Below, one piece after another: positions 28,544 to 37,630 of a stretch of DNA of 64,000 bases (within the stretch, counting starts at the first letter, position 1; each line of letters begins with the position of its first letter). The notes under the pieces are model-generated. The model saw only the letters and a program-made list of their open reading frames with translations. It was not told the DNA's origin and searched no databases. The position numbers were made by a program, and so were the translations under genes. Source of the DNA: CAVTYH01 sp963773875 (GTDB lineage: Bacteria; Planctomycetota; Planctomycetia; Pirellulales; JADZDJ01); NCBI GenBank assembly GCA_963773875.1, contig CAVZCV010000020.1, positions 124,001 to 188,000 on the forward strand. The letters run 5' to 3'.

Positions 28544-29431
28544 ATGCCGGTTCCCAGGCACGTACCTGTTCTGCAAAACGAAGTGCTGCAAGGCCTCGAT
28601 CCGAAGTCTGGTGGCGTGTTCGTCGACGGGACACTTGGCGGCGGTGGACACACTAGGGCAATTGCGGGGCGCGTGGGATCGGGCGGAATTGTGATCAGTC
28701 TCGATCGCGATCCCGCGGCCGTTGCAGTTGCGGAACAGAATTTGGCCGGTTTACCCGTCAAAATAATCCAATCGAACTTTTGCGATCTGCCAGAGGTGCT
28801 CAAAGAATTGGGAATTCAAAAGGTTGATGGCATCCTTTTGGACCTGGGCCTATCAAGCGATCAGTTGGCCGACGCAGACCGCGGGTTCAGTTTTGAATCG
28901 GAGGGTCCGCTCGATTTGCGATTTAATACTCTTGAAGGAGAGCCCGCCGCACGTTTTGTGAACCGATTAAGCGCCGAGCATTTAGCCGACTTAATTTTTC
29001 ATTACGGAGAAGAACGCTTTAGCCGCCGAATTGCTCGAGCCATCGTCGAACAGCGGCATGCGGAACCTATACAAACGTCGATGCGATTGGCAGAAATTGT
29101 TCGCCGAGCGATTCCGGCTGCCGCGCGACAACAACGCATCGATCCTGCTACCCGAACGTTCCAAGCACTGCGAATTGCCGTGAATGACGAATTGAAATCG
29201 CTGGAGATCGCACTTAAGCGAATGCCCGACGTGCTGAAGTCAGTAGGCCGGCTGGCCATCATCAGCTTTCATTCGCTAGAAGATCGCCGAGTGAAAGAAG
29301 CATTTCGCGACGATCCCAGGTTGAACATTTTGACTCGCAAGCCGATCAAACCGCATGAAGCGGAGATTGCTCGCAACCCGCGCAGCCGCAGTGCAAAGCT
29401 GCGGATTGCCGAGCGCACCGGCAGCAATTGA
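28544..29431 (+). CDS. rsmH: 16S rRNA (cytosine(1402)-N4)-methyltransferase RsmH
   Basis: 295 residues starting MPVPRHVPVLQNEVLQGL. SAM-binding and family motifs are clear: VFVDGTLGGGGHTRAI, VISLDRDPAA, DGILLDLGLSSDQL, GPLDLRF, RTFQALRIAVNDEL, AIISFHSLEDRRVK and NPRSRSAKLRIAERT. It methylates N4 of C1402 in the ribosomal P site. In many bacteria it starts the division/cell-wall cluster, but here no ftsL, ftsI or mur genes follow; a LysM protein comes next. That fits planctomycetes, which have lost much of the dcw cluster. Confidence 0.96.
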   Translation: MPVPRHVPVLQNEVLQGLDPKSGGVFVDGTLGGGGHTRAIAGRVGSGGIVISLDRDPAAVAVAEQNLAGLPVKIIQSNFCDLPEVLKELGIQKVDGILLDLGLSSDQLADADRGFSFESEGPLDLRFNTLEGEPAARFVNRLSAEHLADLIFHYGEERFSRRIARAIVEQRHAEPIQTSMRLAEIVRRAIPAAARQQRIDPATRTFQALRIAVNDELKSLEIALKRMPDVLKSVGRLAIISFHSLEDRRVKEAFRDDPRLNILTRKPIKPHEAEIARNPRSRSAKLRIAERTGSN

Positions 29432-29473
29432 AAATAGGTCGATACTTAGACTGCCTCATGGAGGAGGCTCAAC

Positions 29474-30944
29474 ATGTCACGTGAAACGAAACTCGGAATC
29501 GTCTTCATCGGCATTCTTTTGTTTGTGTTTGGCGCTCTGTTGGTCAAGAAGCTGACGCGACCTTCCAATCGAGGGCTGCAATCCATCGCCGCCAAGCCGC
29601 CGGACGTAACGAGTGATGTCAGCACTACTCCGCGTCAACCGCAGGCTTCCCCGCCGACGCTAGTGACGCCCAAAACGGATGCCGGCAACCCGACGGGTTT
29701 TGCCACATCGGGCGATCGTTACGCCACGCCCAGCACATCTACGCCGTGGACACGGAGTCAGAGCGAAAACTCGCCGGCGGCGGCTGTGATCGCGGCGCCG
29801 ATACCAATTGCCGATTTGAGCGACCGCTATGCCGATCGTTCAAATTCGGCACGAGCTGACGCCAATGATTCCAATACTTCAAGTGGCGCTGCTGGCGGAC
29901 AGCGATACCGGACGGGGTATGGTTCAGCAAGCGAGGATGCATCAAGTGCTTCGGCCACGAGTTCGCTTGCATCGACTTCACCGCGCCCGACGGCTGCCGG
30001 CACCGATCCGTTCCAAAACCGCGACGCGGCGAGTGCAAACAGCACCGACGGAGTGATCACAACGCCTCAACAGAACGATGCGCCAAACTCGAAACCCGTT
30101 GCAGCAATAACCAGCCGGAATTTGCAATCCGCTGGGTCGCTCGTCTCTGCTCGGGAAACTGCAGCGACCGGCATAAGGGCCAACGATAGCAGCTCTCGGT
30201 ACCCGGCAAGCCAGGCTACGGATCCGTTCCACAAGGTTGCGGGTCAAGAGCTGCAACCGTACAACTCCCAAGTGGCGGCGGGAAGCTTTAGCGAGCCGAC
30301 GAGAGCAAATTCCTGGGAGCGGCCGGCGACGACTGCAAGCCCAACGTCGCAAGCTCCACGTTATGGCAATAACACCGCCGCGCCGGCAGTCGCGATGAGC
30401 AATGAACTCAGCAGTCCATCGGCGGCGGTCGCCAGCATTTCACGTGATGGCGATCAGTACAGTGTCCAACCGAACGATAGCTACTGGACAATCAGTGAGA
30501 AAGCCTATGGTACGGGGGCTTTCTTCAAAGCGTTGCACGAGCACAACCGCAAGAAATACAAGGACGCCGACGACTTACATATCGGCCAGGTCCTTTCAGT
30601 CCCCGATGAAGGAGTGCTACGCCGCGCCTACCCAGACTTGTGCCCCAGGCCGCGAACGACGGTCGCTAGTGCGCAGCAGCGTCTGGTTTCCGCGACAAGC
30701 CGGATGCGTGACTCCGGGGCGAGTCTATACGGTTGTCGATGGGGACACGCTCTTCGAAATCGCCGGACACGAACTCGGGAAACCGGCGCGTTGGGGCGAA
30801 ATTTACGAGCTCAATCGTGATGTGCTCGGCGACGATTTCGATTATTTGCGGCCGGGAACCGAGTTGATTCTCCCGACCGGATTAGAGAAGGCTCCGAGAA
30901 ACGAGACCGCGGTCCGCCAGCCGGACGCCCTTTATCCACGTTAG
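29474..30944 (+). CDS. Membrane-anchored protein with two LysM domains (frameshifted)
   Basis: The ATG at 29474 follows a GGAGG site. One N-terminal membrane helix (LGIVFIGILLFVFGALLVKK) leads into a long Ser/Thr/Ala-rich, low-complexity linker of about 280 residues. Then comes LysM 1 (YSVQPNDSYWTISEKAYGTG...HNRKKYKDADDLHIGQVLSV), and in the next frame LysM 2 (VYTVVDGDTLFEIAGHELGK...ELNRDVLGDDFDYLRPGTEL). Removing one G from GGGG at 30716-30719 fuses both domains in frame, giving about 490 residues. LysM modules bind GlcNAc-containing polymers such as peptidoglycan. It lies 40 bp after rsmH. Confidence 0.88.
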
Positions 30945-30966
30945 AATCGGCGTTCCAATCACCGGT

Positions 30967-31842
30967 TTAGCTCGAACGCGCTCGCGATGGCAAAGACTGC
31001 AGGAAGCGATCGAGCGCATCGAAGAATTGCCGCGTTCGCGCGTCATTATGACCGCCGCGGGCAATATTGACGAATTGCTTAGGCTCGTTGGCCGCATCAA
31101 ATAGATTTTTACCAATTTGAATTGGCACGATGGTGTCTGCATCGCCATGCGCCTGCAGAAGTGGACCGTGATATCGCCGGATGGCCGAAGCAGAGTCAAA
31201 CTTCGTGCGCATCAGTTGTCGAACTGGGAGCCACGGATAATGAAATGCTGCCACTTCGGGTGCACTGGAAAATGTATTTTCCAACACTAGACCTCGCGCC
31301 GGTGCTTCCGCTGCCAACTGCACCGCTACGGCGCCGCCGAGCGATTCACCCATCAACACAATTTCGCTTTCGGAAAGGCCGGCCCGTTTCGCCAGCCACG
31401 TGCGCGCGGCTCTGCCATCGGCCACAACTCCCGTTTCACTCAGTGTGCCTTCGCTGCGGCCATATCCACGATAGTCGTATGCGAGAGTGGCAACGCCCAT
31501 TTGATGCAGTGCCTGGAGCAGATCAGCCCGGCCACTAATGTTCCCGGCGTTCCCGTGCGAAAAAAGCACAAACTCACGGGCATTTACGTTCGGCACAAAC
31601 CAACCGTGTAATTTCGTGCCGTCGCTAGCTTGGAACCATGCATCTTCGAATTCCAGTCCCGCGGGGTTCCAGTCTCCTACGGGATACTTAGCCGGAAAAT
31701 ACAGCAGCGATTCTTCAAAGAAAGCCATCAGCAGCACGATCGACAGGTAGGCGATCAGCAGAACGCGGAGCACATGCCAAACGCGGCGAATCCGGTTCGG
31801 CGATTTGTGCAAAGCAGCACTCTCGATAAGGAGGGAAAACAT
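30967..31842 (-). CDS. Membrane-anchored serine alpha/beta hydrolase (ABHD13/BEM46-like)
   Basis: 291 residues with one N-terminal membrane helix (VLRVLLIAYLSIVLLMAFF) and a downstream ESLLYFPAKYPVGDW segment typical of this group. The catalytic triad is visible: Ser in LMGESLGGAVAVQ, Asp in QAHGDADTIVPI and His in ARGGHNDARTR. The oxyanion region is LFSHGNAGNISGR. Family members are probable lipid or peptide hydrolases without a settled substrate. It is convergent with the LysM gene (22 bp apart) and just downstream of the DUF1571 pair. Confidence 0.88.
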   Translation of the reverse strand: MFSLLIESAALHKSPNRIRRVWHVLRVLLIAYLSIVLLMAFFEESLLYFPAKYPVGDWNPAGLEFEDAWFQASDGTKLHGWFVPNVNAREFVLFSHGNAGNISGRADLLQALHQMGVATLAYDYRGYGRSEGTLSETGVVADGRAARTWLAKRAGLSESEIVLMGESLGGAVAVQLAAEAPARGLVLENTFSSAPEVAAFHYPWLPVRQLMRTKFDSASAIRRYHGPLLQAHGDADTIVPIQIGKNLFDAANEPKQFVNIARGGHNDARTRQFFDALDRFLQSLPSRARSS

Positions 31843-31869
31843 TGGAATCGTATTTCAACCGAGCACATT

Positions 31870-32835
31870 TCACTTCGACCCAAAATGATACTCTGGATTG
31901 CTGGGATCAAAGTCGGCATCAGTCAGTCCAGCATTCAATTTCAGATTCGCGTACGTGTAGCGCTCCAACAATTGCGGAGGCTCGCCCTCCGCTTTTGGCC
32001 AATCGTAGGCCTCGTAGTGAAGCGGAACCATCAATTCTTTGTCAACAAAAATTCTTGCGATATGAAAAATGAACCCGCTGTGCTTGACTGGGTGCATGAC
32101 GGTTAGCGAGATGCACGGCCGGTCGCCGACCTTGGCATCGTCGTTTTGCCAAACGTAGGTTTCGCCGTATTGCTCATCGTGATGGCCAACTTCGATGAGT
32201 CGTCGCGTTAGGTTTTCAATTCCTAACTCCGTAATCGGATAGCGTTGACCTAACATGGCTAACGGCCCTTTGGGCGCTACTTTCACGGCCCCCAGCAGAG
32301 CTTGCACGCCTGTGCCGTGAGCGACAATGTTCCCGCCGTTGGCACCGTCGACGTAGATTACTTCCCGACCCACCAAATCGGGCGGTGAAAGAAAACGCAT
32401 GTAGACGCTGAAAGGCTTGTTGCGAATTTTCACGAAGCAAACTTGCTCGGGTGACAGCTCTCCTCCGATTCGCTCCTGCTTAATTACAGTGGCCGTATAG
32501 TCGTGGACATTTTCTTGAATGTTTTCGAGGACTTTCTCCGCCAATTCCAAAGCTGGTACAAGTGGATGCTTCCGCGATGAGCCTACAGTTGTGCTAGCCG
32601 AGTCTGAGCTCGGGGCAAGCTCATTCGGATTCGCCCGATAACCTGCCACACGGCGAACTGCCGGCCCATCGGATAATGAATAGACCACGGCGCCAATTGC
32701 CATGAGCGCCAGCACTGTAACACCTGCAACGACTAACCGAATTGCTGACATGTGCGACACTGCGGGGGGCGCTAGAGCGTCGCTAGCGTCCGCCCCAGCT
32801 TCGACACCAGCGTCAGGTTTCAGAGGATCGTCCAT
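31870..32835 (-). CDS. DUF1571 domain protein, paralogue 2
   Basis: About 321 residues. An N-terminal cytoplasmic segment and one membrane helix (IRLVVAGVTVLALMAIGAVV) precede the DUF1571 domain: HPLVPALELAEKVLENIQEN, DYTATVIKQERIGGEL, NKPFSVYMRFLSPPDLVGRE, QRYPITELGIENLTRRLIEV, VDKELMVPLHYEAYDWP. The domain is characteristic of planctomycetes and its function is unknown; it probably faces the periplasm. A close paralogue lies directly upstream on the same strand, with the same block order, so the pair arose by tandem duplication. Confidence 0.9.
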   Translation of the reverse strand: MDDPLKPDAGVEAGADASDALAPPAVSHMSAIRLVVAGVTVLALMAIGAVVYSLSDGPAVRRVAGYRANPNELAPSSDSASTTVGSSRKHPLVPALELAEKVLENIQENVHDYTATVIKQERIGGELSPEQVCFVKIRNKPFSVYMRFLSPPDLVGREVIYVDGANGGNIVAHGTGVQALLGAVKVAPKGPLAMLGQRYPITELGIENLTRRLIEVGHHDEQYGETYVWQNDDAKVGDRPCISLTVMHPVKHSGFIFHIARIFVDKELMVPLHYEAYDWPKAEGEPPQLLERYTYANLKLNAGLTDADFDPSNPEYHFGSK

Positions 32836-32919
32836 AGGCACCCACAACTCTAGGATGCCTGGATTCTCGCGAGCTGTAGGCCGTTGGCAAGGGCCTATAT
32901 GACCCTACGAACAAACAAA

Positions 32920-32957
32920 ATGACCTTGCGATTGCAAAATCTGAATCGCAAGGTCAT
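32920..32957 (-). terminator. Rho-independent terminator after the first DUF1571 gene
   Basis: A perfect 14-bp inverted repeat (ATGACCTTGCGATT at 32920-32933 and AATCGCAAGGTCAT at 32944-32957) with a 10-nt loop. On the minus strand it is followed by TTTTGTTTGTT, a good U-tract. It sits between the two DUF1571 genes, so they are probably separate or attenuated transcripts. Confidence 0.85.
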
Positions 32958-33014
32958 GTACCACTTCAATTATGATTCGATGACTCCAGTGATCCAAGAC
33001 GCCGCACATCGAAA

Positions 33015-33962
33015 TTACTTCATATTGAATTTGTATGCCGGGTTGCGGGCATCGAAATCGGCATCCGTGAAGCCTTGGTTGATCTTCACGTTCATGTACG
33101 TGTACTCTTCGAGCAACTCCGGCGGCCCACCCGCTTGTGACGGCCAATCGTACGCTTCATATCGAACGGGCAGATTCAGTTCCTTGTCGAGATAAATGCG
33201 GGCGATATTGAACAAGAAATTTCGCCGCGGCACGGGATGCGTCACTTGGATGACGGTGCAAACACGACCGTTTACCTTGGCGCCGTCGAAAAATTTCACA
33301 TCGCATTCGCCGAATTGTTTGTCGTGCTCGCCAACTTCGATTAATCGCTTCGTTAGGTTGTAAATGCCGAGCTCGGTAATCGGATAGCGCTGTCCTTGCA
33401 TCGCCATGGCGCTGGTGGGAGAAAGGGAGACGGTGCCAAACCTGCCGCGTAGCGTACCTGGCGGCGCATGTGCGAACATTTTGTTTTCATTTTGCCCATC
33501 AATGTACATGCATTCCTGGCCTTCTAGATTTTTCGGGGCAAGGAAGTACATGTAAACGCTGAATGGTTGGTTGCGAACTTTGATGAAAGCGTATTCGTTC
33601 TCGCCAAGTACGCCATTGATGCGTTCGTGCTTCACCACCGTGGCCGAATAATCTTTCAAATTCGCGTCCATGAAGGCCTTGGTTTTGTAGGCCATTTCCA
33701 ATGCTGGCACGAGTGGATGTTGTTGAGCCGCATTGAGCTGCGGAGCTGCGCCAGCGTTTAGATTCTGCGTTGATCCTTGCGGATTCGGGTTAATCGTGGC
33801 GTCGGCCACGAGATTCGGCATTTGCGCCTGTCCGTAAGCAAGTCCGTAGCTGAAAGCCACAGCCATCGCACCTAAAACGAAATGCGCGGCCAACCGTGAC
33901 AAGTTTCGATTACAGGCCTTAAACCCGGACGCCAGGCGCCGCACCCAGTGCAAACTACGCAT
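33015..33962 (-). CDS. DUF1571 domain protein, paralogue 1 (secreted)
   Basis: The start at 33962 (MRSLHWVRRL) has GGAG a few bases upstream; earlier in-frame ATGs lack one. A signal peptide-like segment (LAAHFVLGAMAVAFSYGLAYGQA) precedes the DUF1571 domain (HPLVPALEMAYKTKAFMDAN, DYSATVVKHERINGVL, NQPFSVYMYFLAPKNLEGQE, QRYPITELGIYNLTKRLIEV, LDKELNLPVRYEAYDWPSQA). It differs from its neighbour by having a cleavable signal instead of a membrane anchor. No catalytic motif is apparent. A strong terminator follows. Confidence 0.9.
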   Translation of the reverse strand: MRSLHWVRRLASGFKACNRNLSRLAAHFVLGAMAVAFSYGLAYGQAQMPNLVADATINPNPQGSTQNLNAGAAPQLNAAQQHPLVPALEMAYKTKAFMDANLKDYSATVVKHERINGVLGENEYAFIKVRNQPFSVYMYFLAPKNLEGQECMYIDGQNENKMFAHAPPGTLRGRFGTVSLSPTSAMAMQGQRYPITELGIYNLTKRLIEVGEHDKQFGECDVKFFDGAKVNGRVCTVIQVTHPVPRRNFLFNIARIYLDKELNLPVRYEAYDWPSQAGGPPELLEEYTYMNVKINQGFTDADFDARNPAYKFNMK

Positions 33963-34019
33963 AATTCTCCACTCCATGGATAGGGCCGATTCAGTTATTT
34001 CCCCATCGAGCCGGCCCAC

Positions 34020-34427
34020 AGGCCAACCGACTGATCATCCGTGATCACTCGTCACCAACGCGGGTATGCGAGTGCACTGACGAGGCAAGTTTTATACCGC
34101 CAGCACTGGCAGGTCGAGGCCGATTTGCGATCAATTGCCGCTGTATCGATTTATCCATTGAAATAATCGGCACTTCCGACAAATTCGCGCTTCATCGGCT
34201 GCAGACACTCTACAGGCTGTCAGCTTCGAATATCGCCAACTGTTGCTGGCAAGAATTACAAGTGCTTGAAATGTCCTTTCCCTTTACGCAGGACGAACGA
34301 GCGGCGCGTTTCCTAACTGCGGAACAATCAAATCGCGCAGGCGCGCAGAACGATCCCAAATGAAATAGCCATTTCGCGAGCCGCCCCTACTCGCCGAGTT
34401 TGTCCGATTGTGGCTAGACTTGCAGTC
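34020..34427. other. Divergent intergenic region, DUF1571 / MBL hydrolase
   Basis: About 390 bp that should contain divergent promoters. No gene or RNA was recognised. GTGATCAC at about 34039 is a short perfect palindrome and could be a chance match. Confidence 0.4.
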
Positions 34428-35105
34428 ATGCCAAATGAACAACCCTACATCGTTACGATCGTTTCTCGACTATTCGGTCAGAACACGTATGTTGCCTGGC
34501 GACCATCTCGGACTGACTGTGTGGTCATCGATCCAGGTTTAGAGCCAGCAAGAATCATTGAGGAGATTGAAAAACATGGATTAGTCCCCGCCGCCTTTTT
34601 GATTACTCACGGTCATAGCGATCACATCGGCGGCAACGCAGAACTCAAAAGACGTTGGCCGACCTGTCCCATCGTGATTGGCATTAACGAGGCGGAGAAA
34701 TTGACCAATCCGCAAAAGAATCTATCTGCGCAGTTTGGAGTGCCAATTGTGAGCCCGGTGGCCGACCGGCTTGTCAAGGAAGGCGAGATTGTCGACTACG
34801 CAGACTTGTCGGTGGAAGTGCGCGATATTCCAGGACATTCGTCCGGACACGTAGTATTTATCTTGCAAAACGCGAACCCGACACTCGTCTTTGGCGGCGA
34901 TGTATTGTTTGCGGGCAGTATTGGTCGTACCGATTTTCCAGATGGCGATTTCGATCAACTTGCGGCTGGTATTCATCAGAAACTCTTCACATTGCCGGAT
35001 GACACCATCGTCCTGCCTGGCCACGGGCCGCCAACAACTATCGGTGCGGAGAAACAAAATAATCCATTTGTCGGAATTCAATCGCGTCCCAATTCGAGCG
35101 ACTAA
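34428..35105 (+). CDS. MBL-fold hydrolase, glyoxalase II-like
   Basis: 225 residues from the ATG at 34428; a GTG at 34410 is a less likely start. The metal site is complete: THGHSDHIGG (HxHxDH), VRDIPGHSSGHVVF, VFGGDVLFAGSIGRTDF and LPGHGPPTTIG. The short length and these motifs place it in the GloB-like group of MBL hydrolases without the C-terminal glutathione-binding domain. It is probably a cytoplasmic thioesterase-type enzyme; the substrate is unknown. Its stop overlaps that of the convergent sensor kinase by four bases. Confidence 0.9.
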   Translation: MPNEQPYIVTIVSRLFGQNTYVAWRPSRTDCVVIDPGLEPARIIEEIEKHGLVPAAFLITHGHSDHIGGNAELKRRWPTCPIVIGINEAEKLTNPQKNLSAQFGVPIVSPVADRLVKEGEIVDYADLSVEVRDIPGHSSGHVVFILQNANPTLVFGGDVLFAGSIGRTDFPDGDFDQLAAGIHQKLFTLPDDTIVLPGHGPPTTIGAEKQNNPFVGIQSRPNSSD

Positions 35106-36859
35106 TCGACAATGGCTGGTCCGCCGATGTTCGTTTCCCGCACTGCGTCGCCAAGGACCGCGGGCAGCTCAATGATGAAGCGACTACCGAGGCCAACCTC
35201 GCTTTCCACACGTATACACCCGCCGTGCTCTTTCACAATCTTTTGGCTGACAGGCAAACCCAGTCCCGTGCCGCGAGCACCTTTTCCCGAAACGAACGCC
35301 TGGAAGATTTTGGGAATCTGATCGTCGGCTATGCCTATTCCATTGTCTACAATTGAAATGCGCACCTGCGATTCTTTCTCGAGGTATCGGGTCGTCACTT
35401 CGACTCGGCCAGTAGGTCGTCCTTCGCAGGCATCGATCGCATTGGTGACTATATTCAACACGGCACGATGGATTGCGTCGTTGTCGAATTGCAGAATTGG
35501 TAGCGATTCATCAGGCTTCCAGTCCAGGGCAACATTCATTTCTACGGCTCGCGACTGCATCAACTCCACCACGTCGCCGACGATGTCGTTGATTTGCGCG
35601 GACTCCAAATCGGGCTCGCGATCTTTGCTGAATGTAAGCATGTCCATGACCATTGTGGAAATCTTATTTTGATTCTTTTCGACAATGTTCCAACCTTTTT
35701 GCACGATGCTTTCATCATGGTCGGTCAAGCCCATTTCAATCAGGTAGCTGCCGCCTCGAATTCCCTGCAGAATGTTCTTAATGTGGTGCGATAGCATGGC
35801 AATGGTCTGACCAATTGCAGCCAACCGTTCCGCTTGCACCATCGCCGAATAATACATGGTGTCTTCGACGGCAAGAGCCGCCTGGTGGGCGATGGCCACC
35901 ATCAGCTTCAAGTGTTCCTCGCGGAATCTTCGTGGGGCGCTGGCAATGACGCGATGGGCGGGTGTCAGCGTGTCGATGTAAATCACTCCCACCACTTCGT
36001 ATCGCCCTTGCATGGGCACGCAAATCGCCTCACGCACGCCTTGCTGCAAAATACTTGCGGCTGTGTCCCAACGCTGGTCTTCCTTCGCATCGCTGGTTAG
36101 TACACCCTCTTTGTGTTGCATCACATAGTCAAGAATTGTTTGGCTGATATTCATTCGATCATCCGCCGCAGGCTCCTGCCGATCGCGCCGCACTTTCGGG
36201 TTTAGCTGCTTGGTTTCCAAATCGACCAGCATAATGCAGCCGCGATCTGCCTCGACCCACTCGAATATCAGCTGCATGATGCGGCTAAGCAACTGATCGA
36301 TGTCCAGGGTGTGGCTTACTGCTAGCGCAGTGCGGTACATGATCTGCAAGTTGCTGCGTGCCCGGGCAAGCCATGGGTTTTCCGCTGCATCAACATCTGG
36401 CGCCAGGAGCATGCTGCCTTCTTGCTGTGGAAGAGCTCGCACAATGCGCGATTCGATGGCGCTATTGCTAATGCTTACAATCCGCACCCGGTCGGTAATA
36501 TTTTGCGGACTGCTATCACCGGGGCCAGTAAAGAGCATCACCGTTCTACCCAACTGCACCTGATCGCCACTGGCAAGCTCTTTTTGCTGCACTCGCTCAT
36601 TGTTAACGAACGTGCCGTTCGAGCTGTTCAAATCGGCCAGAACGTAAGCTTCGCCGACGTGGCGAACCTCCGCGTGGCGGCGCGACACTTCGGTGTCGTG
36701 AAGCTGAATCCGATTGCCCGCTTCACGGCCGATGACGAAAGAGCCCCTGCTGGCGTCCAGCTCATAGCGGACCCCTTGATCGCGTCCTTGGATGACAAAC
36801 AATGACGCCACGGGAGCGAGATGATGGAATTCAGGATTAAGGATTTGTTTTTCGAACAC
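35102..36859 (-). CDS. FHA-GAF sensor histidine kinase
   Basis: 585 residues, soluble, with no membrane helices. An FHA domain is at about 20-112 (GSFVIGREAGNRIQLHDTEV, SRRHAEV, DLNSSNGTFVN), which reads phospho-threonine. A GAF domain is at about 180-335 (DIDQLLSRIMQLIFEWVEAD, REAICVPMQGRYEVVGVIYI). A dimerisation/phosphoacceptor helix contains AMLSHHIKNILQGI (His about 360), and the HATPase domain shows NIVTNAIDACEG (N box), VDNGIGIADDQ (G1) and GTGLGLPVSQKIV (G2). The joining of FHA to a histidine kinase suggests crosstalk from Ser/Thr kinases, which are abundant in planctomycetes. A receiver-only gene lies 53 bp upstream on the same strand and is its likely partner. Confidence 0.92.
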   Translation of the reverse strand: MFEKQILNPEFHHLAPVASLFVIQGRDQGVRYELDASRGSFVIGREAGNRIQLHDTEVSRRHAEVRHVGEAYVLADLNSSNGTFVNNERVQQKELASGDQVQLGRTVMLFTGPGDSSPQNITDRVRIVSISNSAIESRIVRALPQQEGSMLLAPDVDAAENPWLARARSNLQIMYRTALAVSHTLDIDQLLSRIMQLIFEWVEADRGCIMLVDLETKQLNPKVRRDRQEPAADDRMNISQTILDYVMQHKEGVLTSDAKEDQRWDTAASILQQGVREAICVPMQGRYEVVGVIYIDTLTPAHRVIASAPRRFREEHLKLMVAIAHQAALAVEDTMYYSAMVQAERLAAIGQTIAMLSHHIKNILQGIRGGSYLIEMGLTDHDESIVQKGWNIVEKNQNKISTMVMDMLTFSKDREPDLESAQINDIVGDVVELMQSRAVEMNVALDWKPDESLPILQFDNDAIHRAVLNIVTNAIDACEGRPTGRVEVTTRYLEKESQVRISIVDNGIGIADDQIPKIFQAFVSGKGARGTGLGLPVSQKIVKEHGGCIRVESEVGLGSRFIIELPAVLGDAVRETNIGGPAIVD

Positions 36860-36912
36860 AGATCGAGATGCGACCTGATAACTCGAAATTTAAGATCCCA
36901 ATCCCTTCTTGA

Positions 36913-37305
36913 TTAAGCAGCCGTCCGGCTGCGCCGCTGGAGAAGCGACTCTTCGATTTTAAGAATCAGCGGCTTGTAGTGGTAGGGTTTGGCGACAAAC
37001 TCGCAGGCAGAAAGATCGCGCGCTCGCAGATCATTGCCTAAAGCCAGCAAGGTCGCACCGTCGTCTACCGCAATCCCAGCAAACTCAGCGGCGACACGTT
37101 CGCCAATTCCGCAATTATCCAGGTCGATTACGATTACGTTGGGATGGTGCGATCTTGCCAGCGTGAGCCCATTGGCGGGCTGCATGGCTTCAATCACTCG
37201 AACGCCTTGCCGTGTTAGCGCCATTCGCAACACTTCACGCGCTTCTGCCGACCGATCGACAATTAATACACTTAAACTAGAATTCAAGAGCGCATCTCCA
37301 GGCAT
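36913..37305 (-). CDS. Single-domain response regulator (receiver only)
   Basis: About 130 residues from MPGDALLNSSLSVLIVDRSA at 37305. The frame is open further upstream but loses receiver character. The phospho-acceptor is Asp61 in NVIVIDLDNCG and the conserved Lys is in FVAKPYHYKPL. The N-terminal acidic pair is reduced to one Asp (IVDRS), and the usual Pro after the acceptor is absent. No output domain follows, so it probably acts by protein contact or as a phosphate shuttle. It is placed directly before the FHA-GAF histidine kinase. Confidence 0.8.
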   Translation of the reverse strand: MPGDALLNSSLSVLIVDRSAEAREVLRMALTRQGVRVIEAMQPANGLTLARSHHPNVIVIDLDNCGIGERVAAEFAGIAVDDGATLLALGNDLRARDLSACEFVAKPYHYKPLILKIEESLLQRRSRTAA

Positions 37306-37630
37306 CCAGCTCAGTCTCCCTGAGTGTCCAGATATGGCGGTTCGGAGTGACGGAAGTGCATTTCGGATCTTCAGCCGGCAGGCGGGAATCGCCGACTTGG
37401 GTAAAGCGACTTCAAAGTCATTCCACCGGGCAGGGTCAAGATCGTTGGCCATCCATCGATCAGGGCGGGAAAGATACTGATCGCAGGATAATTTGTCAAA
37501 GCCGACTTTTACCGGTTCGGTATCGTAAATTTGAATCAGCCGGCGATGTCCGCGCAACACGGATTTGTACCTAGCGCGAGATATTTCCCCGATATCGGCG
37601 ATTTGCCGACTATACTAACCCCGCACCGCC

